Source of the DNA: Youhaiella tibetensis
GTDB taxonomy: Bacteria > Pseudomonadota > Alphaproteobacteria > Rhizobiales > Devosiaceae
Reading direction: 5' to 3'
Length of the DNA stretch: 64,000 nt
Assembly (NCBI RefSeq): GCF_008000755.1
Contig: NZ_CP041690.1
Coordinates: 248,001 to 312,000 of the forward strand
The stretch's first letter is position 1. Each line of letters opens with the position of its first letter. The notes beneath the pieces were generated by a model that was not told the origin of the DNA, did not search any database, and saw only the letters and a list, made by a program, of their open reading frames with translations. Below, piece after piece: positions 58,669-64,000 of the stretch. Both the position numbers and the translations under genes were made by a program.

Positions 58669-59598
58669 ATGGCTGCCGATACTCGAACAGATGCCCAGAT
58701 CGCCGAGATGCGGGCGTTCAACCGCTTCTACACGCGCCTCGTCGGCGCGCTCGACGCGCACCTGCTGGCGTCTCCCTATTCGCTGGCCGAAGCACGCGTC
58801 ATCTATGAGGTCGCGCACCGCGATGGCGTCAGCGCCGCCGACCTTGCCCGCGAGCTCTCCCTTGATCCGGGCTATCTCAGCCGCATGCTCGCCAGGCTTG
58901 TCGAGGCCGATATCCTGGCGCTCGCGCCGAATCCCTCAGATCGCCGGCAGAACCTCATCGCCCTGACCGAAGAGGGGCGGTCGGCTTTCGGCCGGCTGGA
59001 AGCGGAAGCCGTTGCCGCTGTCGGCGCGCTCCTCGCCCCGCTCCCGGAAGGCGAGCGCGCCGAGATCTGTGGCGCCATGAGTCTCATCCGCAGGCGCCTG
59101 GGGGACATGGCTGCGCCCGCGCCCGTCGTCATCCGCCCGCCGCGGCCCGGCGAGATCGGGCTCATCGTCGGGCGGCAGGCCGCCATCTACGCGCAGGAAT
59201 ACGGCTGGGACGCGAGCTACGAGGGCCTTGCCGCCGAAATCGCCGGCGCCTTCATCCAGCACCACGATCCGGCGCGCGAAGGGTGCCTGGTGGCCGAGCG
59301 CGCCGGCCAGGTGCTGGGTTCGGTGTTCCTGGTCGATGCCGGCGAGGGCGTGGCCCAGCTCCGCCTGCTCTATGTCGAACCCTCCGCGCGCGGGCTCGGC
59401 CTGGGCTCGACCCTGGTCGAACAATGCGTGGCGCAGGCCCGCGCGGCCGGCTACACCCGCATGAAACTCTGGACGCAATCGGTACTCGTCGCCGCCCGCA
59501 GAATCTACGCCCGGGCCGGCTTCACGCTCGTGCGGTCAGAACCCACCCATTCGTTCGGCCAGGATCTCGTCAGCGAATTCTGGGAGTGCGCGCTCTAA
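58669..59598 (+). CDS. MarR-type regulator fused to GNAT acetyltransferase
   Basis: 309 residues. Domain 1 (about 1-145): winged helix MarR (SLAEARVIYEVAHRDGVSAADLARELSLDPGYLSRMLARLVEADIL; NPSDRRQNLIALTEEG). Domain 2 (about 155-305): GNAT with the acetyl-CoA loop VEPSARGLGLGSTLVEQCV. The combination is common in proteobacteria but its substrate is unknown. The internal ATG at 58669 has CAGGGAGGTG immediately upstream and is preferred to the ATG at 58642. Confidence 0.9.
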   Translation: MAADTRTDAQIAEMRAFNRFYTRLVGALDAHLLASPYSLAEARVIYEVAHRDGVSAADLARELSLDPGYLSRMLARLVEADILALAPNPSDRRQNLIALTEEGRSAFGRLEAEAVAAVGALLAPLPEGERAEICGAMSLIRRRLGDMAAPAPVVIRPPRPGEIGLIVGRQAAIYAQEYGWDASYEGLAAEIAGAFIQHHDPAREGCLVAERAGQVLGSVFLVDAGEGVAQLRLLYVEPSARGLGLGSTLVEQCVAQARAAGYTRMKLWTQSVLVAARRIYARAGFTLVRSEPTHSFGQDLVSEFWECAL

Positions 59599-60533
59599 TA
59601 GCCGCGCGCCATGTCCACCACATTGACCAGCGGCTTGCCGGCTTCGTGGTCGAGAAGGATGCGCGAGAAATAGCGCACGCCGGTCTGCTCGTTGGAGATG
59701 GCCGCGATATGAGGGGTGATGTAGCAATTGGGCGCCGTCCAGAGCGGGCTCTCGGTCGGCAGCGGCTCCACCTGGAAGACATCCAGGCTCGCCGCCCCGA
59801 GCGTGCCGTCCTCGAGGGCACGGACGATATCGTCCTCCTTCTGGTGCCCGCCGCGCGCCGCGTTGACGATGGCCGGTCCGCCGTCGAGCTTGCGCCGGAG
59901 CCTGGCGAAGGTCTCGTAGTTGAGGATGCCCTGCGTCTCGGGCGTCAACGGCAGCAGGTTGACTAGAATGTCGGTGCCCGCAAGGAACGGCCCGAAGCCC
60001 TCTTCCCCCGCAAAGCCTTCGACGCCCTCGACATCCTTGGGCGTGCGGCTCCAGCTGCGCAGCGAATAGCCGAGCGCCTTGAGCCGTTCGGCGGCATGCT
60101 GGCCGAGCACCCCCATGCCCATGATGCCCACGCTCGTTTCATGGGCCGCGGGCGGATAGAGCTGGACCCAGCGTCGCGCCTTCTGGTCGGCGGCATAGCG
60201 GCTGTGGAGGCGATGGTGCATGGCGACCTGGGCCACCACGTAGTCGGTCATCTTCTGGCTGAGGTCCTCGTCCACGAACCGCACGACCGGCACGTCGCGC
60301 GGCAGCCGGGGGTGGCGCAGCAGCGCATCCACGCCCGCGCCGAGCGAAAGCACCGCCTTGAGGTTGTCGAGCCCATCGAAGGCATCCGGCTTTGGCTTCC
60401 AGACGAAGATGTAACGCACCGCCTTTGGGTCGAAATCGTCGCCCCGGCGCACCACCGGATAGTCGCCCAGGGCCTCGCGGAACTTGCGCGCCCAGTTGGC
60501 TTCATCGACATCGGACAGGTGCAGCAGCAGCAT
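59595..60533 (-). CDS. D-2-hydroxyacid dehydrogenase, GhrA-type
   Basis: 312 residues, glyoxylate/hydroxypyruvate reductase family. NAD(P) fold with GIMGMGVLGQHAAERLKALGYSLRSWSRTPK (GxGxxG, Arg suggesting NADPH), catalytic Arg in NAARGGHQKEDD, the Asp/Glu in DVFQVEPLPTESPLW and His in YITPHIAAIS. Convergent with the MarR-GNAT gene, overlapping by 4 bases. The ATG has GAGGGG upstream; longer frames are low-complexity artefacts. Confidence 0.9.
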   Translation of the reverse strand: MLLLHLSDVDEANWARKFREALGDYPVVRRGDDFDPKAVRYIFVWKPKPDAFDGLDNLKAVLSLGAGVDALLRHPRLPRDVPVVRFVDEDLSQKMTDYVVAQVAMHHRLHSRYAADQKARRWVQLYPPAAHETSVGIMGMGVLGQHAAERLKALGYSLRSWSRTPKDVEGVEGFAGEEGFGPFLAGTDILVNLLPLTPETQGILNYETFARLRRKLDGGPAIVNAARGGHQKEDDIVRALEDGTLGAASLDVFQVEPLPTESPLWTAPNCYITPHIAAISNEQTGVRYFSRILLDHEAGKPLVNVVDMARGY

Positions 60534-60612
60534 GTTGGAAATCCCCTCGAAAACACGCGAGCCGCACCCTGGGGCGCGGCTCGGCGAAAAGACGTAACGC
60601 TGGTTCGAGACC

Positions 60613-61422
60613 TTAGTGCGCGGCGGGAGCCGGGGTGGTCTCGGTGGCCGGGGCGGTGGTCGCCGGAGCCTCGGTGGTGGCCGGAGCAGCGGGCGTTTCC
60701 GTGGTCGCGGGAGCAGCCGCCGGAGTCTCGGTCGTGGCCGGGGTCTCGGTGGTTGCGGGCGCCGCCGGAGTCTCGGTGGTCGCAGGAGCGGCAGCCGGGG
60801 TCTCGGTGGTTGCCGGAGCGGCGGCGTTGGCATCGGCCGGCTGGGCGGCGGGAGCTTCGGGTGCCGGGGCGGCTTCCGGGGTCGGGAACGGCACCGGGTT
60901 GGCCGAGAGCGTCTGCAGGTACGCCAGGATGTTGGCGCGATCCTTGGCTTCCTTGTCGCCCGTGTAGCTCATCTTGGTGCCCGGGGTGAAGGTCTTCGGG
61001 CTGGTCAGGAAGGCGTTCAGGTTCTCATAGGACCAGACGTCGCCCTTGGCATGGTGTTCTTCCATGCCGGCCGAGTAGCTGTAGCCCTCGTGGCTGCCGA
61101 TCGGGCGGCCGACGACGCCGAACAGGTTCGGACCGGTCTTGTTCGGGCCGCCTTCCGAGAAGTCATGGCAGGACTGGCACTTCTTGACGGCTGCGGCGCC
61201 GGCGGTGGCGTCCGCGCTCGCCAGCAGCACGGCCAGCGGCACTTCCGGCGCGGCGGCGGCCGTTTCGGTGGCAGCGCCGGCTTCCGGTTCGGGCAGAGCG
61301 TAACCCGGGCCACGATCCTCGATCGGGTGATAGATCGCCTCGGCAAGGAAACCGGTGGCCATTACGAACAGCAGCGTCCCCAGGACAGCGCCGCCGATCT
61401 TGTTGAGTTGAAACGAATCCAT
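60613..61422 (-). CDS. Membrane-anchored cytochrome c (CycM-like) with repetitive C-terminal tail
   Basis: 269 residues. N-terminal uncleaved anchor (about 8-28, IGGAVLGTLLFVMATGFLAEA), a class I cytochrome c domain (about 80-180) with heme site KKCQSCHDFS and the Met ligand in GTKMSYTG, then about 85 residues of Pro/Ala/Thr-rich tail built from PATTETPAA-type repeats. Family proteins usually end shortly after the heme domain. It probably carries electrons between bc1 and oxidases in the periplasm. The tail is low complexity and may vary in repeat number. Confidence 0.92.
   Translation of the reverse strand: MDSFQLNKIGGAVLGTLLFVMATGFLAEAIYHPIEDRGPGYALPEPEAGAATETAAAAPEVPLAVLLASADATAGAAAVKKCQSCHDFSEGGPNKTGPNLFGVVGRPIGSHEGYSYSAGMEEHHAKGDVWSYENLNAFLTSPKTFTPGTKMSYTGDKEAKDRANILAYLQTLSANPVPFPTPEAAPAPEAPAAQPADANAAAPATTETPAAAPATTETPAAPATTETPATTETPAAAPATTETPAAPATTEAPATTAPATETTPAPAAH
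60616..60858. repeat. Degenerate coding repeats in the cytochrome c tail
   Basis: The DNA repeats units like GTCTCGGTGGTCGC and GGAGTCTCGGTCGTGG about eight times, encoding PATTETPA units in the cytochrome tail. The near-identity of neighbouring units suggests recent expansion by slippage. Confidence 0.75.
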
Positions 61423-61639
61423 TACGGGCTCTCTATGTTTTCCGCCGGGTATAAACGATTGGCGGAACTCCTCAAGAGCCCGTTGGATAGTAACGCGCCC
61501 CAAGCCCTGTCCCGCAGCGCGCGGAACATAGTATCATCGCTTGAGGGAAGCAACCGCCAAGCGCCGCTTTGGCGCGCAAGATTGACTTGAGGACTGCTCG
61601 GCGTAAATAGAGCGCGCAACCGAGCACAGAGTTCTCTAG

Positions 61640-62473
61640 ATGTCCCAGAAAATCGCGTTCCAGGGCGAACCCGGCGCCTTCAGCCACGCCGCGTCCCATG
61701 CCTTGTTCCCCACTGGCGAGCCGGTTCCCTGCGTGACCTTCGAGGACACGATCAGCGCCGTGCAGAACGGCACCGCCGATTTCGGCGTGGTTCCTGTCGA
61801 GAACTCGCTCTATGGGCGCATCACCGACATCTACAACCTCCTGCCCCAGAGCGGGCTGCACATCATCGGCGAGCATTTCCTGCGCGTCGAGATGAACCTG
61901 CTCGGCGTCAAGGGCGCCAGGCTCGAGGACGTCAAGGCCGTCCAGTCCCTCGTCGTCGCGCTCGGCCAGTGCCGCACCTTCATCCGCGAGCACAAGCTGC
62001 GCACCATCAACGGCGCCGATACGGCGGGCTCGGCCCGCGAGATCGCGCAGAACGGGGACAAGAGCGTGGCCGCCATCGCCTCGCGCTATGCCGCTGAGGT
62101 CTATGGCCTGGATATCCTCGCCGAAAATATCGAGGACGCCGCGCACAATACCACGCGCTTTCTCGTGATCTCGCGCACGCCCCAGGTGCCCGCGCCCAAT
62201 GGCGACAAGGTCAAGACCACCTTCGTCTTCCGCGTCCGCAACGTGCCGGCCGCGCTCTACAAGGCCATGGGCGGCTTTGCCACCAACGGCGTCAACATGA
62301 TCAAGCTGGAGAGCTACATGCTCGATGGCTCGTTCACCGCCACCCAGTTCTATGCCGATATCGAAGGGCACCCGAGCGATCGCTCGGTCCAGCTCGCCTT
62401 CGAGGAATTGCGCTTCTTCACCGACGAATTCCGCGTCCTGGGCGTCTATCCCGCCGCCCGCAACGCCTCCTAG
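61640..62473 (+). CDS. pheA: Prephenate dehydratase
   Basis: 277 residues. Catalytic domain (1-185) starts KIAFQGEPGAFSHAASHALFP and has NTTRFLVIS at its end; an ACT domain (about 195-270) has GFATNGVNMIKLESYMLDGSFTATQFYADIEG for phenylalanine feedback. Converts prephenate to phenylpyruvate. No chorismate mutase domain is attached, as is normal in alphaproteobacteria. Its TAG shares bases with the convergent amidotransferase stop. Confidence 0.95.
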   Translation: MSQKIAFQGEPGAFSHAASHALFPTGEPVPCVTFEDTISAVQNGTADFGVVPVENSLYGRITDIYNLLPQSGLHIIGEHFLRVEMNLLGVKGARLEDVKAVQSLVVALGQCRTFIREHKLRTINGADTAGSAREIAQNGDKSVAAIASRYAAEVYGLDILAENIEDAAHNTTRFLVISRTPQVPAPNGDKVKTTFVFRVRNVPAALYKAMGGFATNGVNMIKLESYMLDGSFTATQFYADIEGHPSDRSVQLAFEELRFFTDEFRVLGVYPAARNAS

Positions 62474-63189
62474 GCGGCCTTCTCGAAGAACGTCCCGATA
62501 TAGCGCGCCACCGCGCCGCTGTCGGAGGGACGGCTGACCGAGGCGACCGCGGCGTCCACCACCGCGTCGGGGGCCTTGCCCCGGCGCAGTTCGGCCAGCG
62601 CCAGGGTATAGTCGTCCTCGAACTCGGGATGCGGCTGGAAGCTCAGCGCTGCCCCGTTCCGGTAGGCCAACCCGGCATTGGGCGTGAACTCGGAGGCCAG
62701 GATCACCTGCGCCTCGGCCGGCGGCACGATCACCTGGTCCTGGTGCGAGCAGGCAACGGCCAGCAGGTCGGGGGCGCCTCCCATGAAGGCGGGGCGCTCG
62801 CGCACGCCATAGACGTGCCGGCCCAATCCCCAGCCCTTTTCGGATTTGCGCACATCCCCGCCCAGCGCATCGGCCATGATCTGGTGGCCGAAGCAGATGC
62901 CCAGCATGGGCGTCGAGGCCCCGTAGGCGCCGCGGATGAAGGCGCGCAGCGGCTCGAGCCAGGCATGGTCCTCATAGACACCTGCCGCCGAGCCGGTAAT
63001 GACGATCCCGTCGAGCGCCGCCGGATCGGGCAGGCCGGCCCCGGCCATCACCGGCACCGTCTCGAATACGAAATCGTGCCCCGCCTTGGCGAACATGCGC
63101 TCGAACATGGCGGGGTAGGGACCGAAATCCTGGCGCAGGGTCGGGGGAACCTCGCCGGTCTGGATGATCGTGATCTTCATGGCACTCAT
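62470..63189 (-). CDS. Class I glutamine amidotransferase-like protein
   Basis: 239 residues. Nucleophile Cys in MLGICFGHQIMADALGG and the His/Glu pair in LSFQPHPEFEDDY give a full triad. It resembles GMP-synthase-type amidotransferases of unknown substrate (GuaA-like stand-alone). No ammonia-using partner is adjacent. The start is uncertain between 63189 and 63180, neither with a strong ribosome site. Convergent with pheA, sharing the CTAG of the stop codons. Confidence 0.87.
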   Translation of the reverse strand: MSAMKITIIQTGEVPPTLRQDFGPYPAMFERMFAKAGHDFVFETVPVMAGAGLPDPAALDGIVITGSAAGVYEDHAWLEPLRAFIRGAYGASTPMLGICFGHQIMADALGGDVRKSEKGWGLGRHVYGVRERPAFMGGAPDLLAVACSHQDQVIVPPAEAQVILASEFTPNAGLAYRNGAALSFQPHPEFEDDYTLALAELRRGKAPDAVVDAAVASVSRPSDSGAVARYIGTFFEKAA

Positions 63190-63271
63190 CGAGATGGGAC
63201 GATTTCGTCCTACTGCCAAGCCCGATGCGCCGCAATCCGGTTTTGCGCCGCACGCAACCCGGCGCAGAAAG

Positions 63272-63297
63272 ACGCCCCCTGTGCGAGACAGGGGGCG
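63272..63297 (-). terminator. Hairpin downstream of msrB
   Basis: GCCCCCTGT pairs with ACAGGGGGC across GCGAG (63274-63296). On the minus strand it is followed by TCTTTC, a weak T-run, suiting the end of msrB. Confidence 0.65.
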
Positions 63298-63325
63298 GGC
63301 TCGAGGAGAGTCCTCAGTCTGGAGG

Positions 63326-63826
63326 TCAAGCCTTGGGCGTGAAGGTGAGCGCCAGCCCGTTCATGCAGTAGCGCAGGCCGGTGGGCGGAGGGCCGTCGTT
63401 GAAGACGTGTCCCAGATGCCCGCCGCAGCGACGGCAGTGCACTTCCGTGCGCACCATGCCCAGTGAGGTGTCGGTGGTCTCGCCCACCGCGTTTTCGAGC
63501 GGCTGGTAGAAGCTGGGCCAGCCCGTGCCGCTTTCGAATTTGGTTGCCGAATCGAAGAGCGGCAGCGCGCATCCCGCGCAGCTGAATATGCCGGCGCGGT
63601 GTTCGTAGAGCAGGGGCGAGGAGCCGGGGGCTTCCGTCGCTTCCTCGCGCAATACGGCATATTGCTTGTCGTTGAGCCGCTTGTGCCACTCGGCGTCGCT
63701 CAGCGTCACCTCGAACGTGCCTTCGGCCGCCTTCAGGCTCTGGCCGGGGCGGAACAGCGCCGCGCCGGCACCGAGCGCCAGCACCGCACTTCCGCCTAGC
63801 AATACCGCACGCCTGGAATAGGACAT
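63326..63826 (-). CDS. msrB: Peptide methionine-R-sulfoxide reductase MsrB, Tat-exported
   Basis: 166 residues. Tat-type signal MSYSRRAVLLGGSAVLALGAG with the twin-arginine pair, then the MsrB domain with zinc cysteines CAGC and CRRCGG, the FESGTGWPSF box and the catalytic Cys in RYCMNGLALTF. It repairs oxidised methionines in the periplasm. The start at 63826 is chosen because it begins the signal; a GGAAAG lies upstream. Confidence 0.93.
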   Translation of the reverse strand: MSYSRRAVLLGGSAVLALGAGAALFRPGQSLKAAEGTFEVTLSDAEWHKRLNDKQYAVLREEATEAPGSSPLLYEHRAGIFSCAGCALPLFDSATKFESGTGWPSFYQPLENAVGETTDTSLGMVRTEVHCRRCGGHLGHVFNDGPPPTGLRYCMNGLALTFTPKA

Positions 63827-64000
63827 CTCTTTTGCTTTCCTCAACTTGGAGCGCTTCGTCCCGGTGACGGGAGGCGTGGAGGGCCGGGGCGAAGCGCCGC
63901 TCGACATGCAGTCTAGGTCCGGGAACAGATTGGCCGCATGTCACAACTAAGTGAGGCTCCGCAGCGGGGGCGGGGCGGAGCCTCTCCCGAGCCCGTTACA

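Noticed and set aside
60616-61590. 324-residue glycine/arginine-rich plus-strand frame
   Set aside because: Antisense of the cytochrome c repeat tail; the heme motif on the minus strand settles the coding strand.

Overview
The window is high-GC alphaproteobacterial chromosome, most like Hyphomicrobiales and plausibly Devosia or a relative. That placement is inferred from gene order and protein style. The supporting blocks are lptC-lptA-lptB-rpoN-hpf-ptsN, pckA-chvI-chvG-hprK-EIIA-HPr followed by ahcY, a rhizobial-type rhamnose locus (rhaDI divergent from rhaR-STPQ-K), and a DUF1150 protein behind a small heat-shock gene. No rRNA, tRNA or CRISPR array was seen.

Positions 1 to about 18.8 kb are the right part of a P2-like contractile-tail prophage. 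The order is baseplate J (cut by the window edge), tail protein I, a DUF4815 fibre protein, a collar-type fibre, sheath, tube, gpE/E' chaperone, tape measure, U, X and D. A lysis and accessory block follows: a GH108 endolysin, three small membrane proteins and a DUF6527 protein. The E/E' pair carries a lambda-type slippery heptamer, GGGAAAG, with an open -1 frame behind it. Two genes on the opposite strand, both starting with TTG, sit between the chaperone and the tape measure and look like a moron cassette. No integrase, head or regulatory genes are in view. A run of 12-bp direct repeats at 18707-18765 lies where the phage gives way to host genes.

18.9-33 kb is host chromosome. It holds a YciI protein, an L,D-transpeptidase and RNase D, then the LPS transport genes followed by sigma-54, the hibernation factor and PtsN. 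A match to the sigma-54 -24/-12 promoter lies just upstream of rpoN. Next come Hsp20 with DUF1150 (the leader has ROSE-thermometer features), a glycosyltransferase, a four-gene minus-strand operon (arylamine N-acetyltransferase, YdeI-like, DUF1697, ribokinase-type kinase) and PEP carboxykinase.

33-40 kb holds the ChvI/ChvG two-component system, HPr kinase, EIIA and HPr (a regulatory PTS), GrpB and DUF2937 proteins, and ahcY behind a palindrome-rich upstream region. 40-51 kb is the L-rhamnose catabolic and ABC-uptake locus, with repeated intergenic elements and a mutarotase gene missing.

51-64 kb holds an orphan LacI regulator, DNA polymerase I followed by an A/T-richer gene with RusA-like active-site residues, a TPR lipoprotein, an M17 aminopeptidase, a MarR-GNAT fusion, a hydroxyacid dehydrogenase, a membrane cytochrome c with a repetitive Pro/Ala/Thr tail, prephenate dehydratase, a class I amidotransferase and a Tat-exported MsrB.
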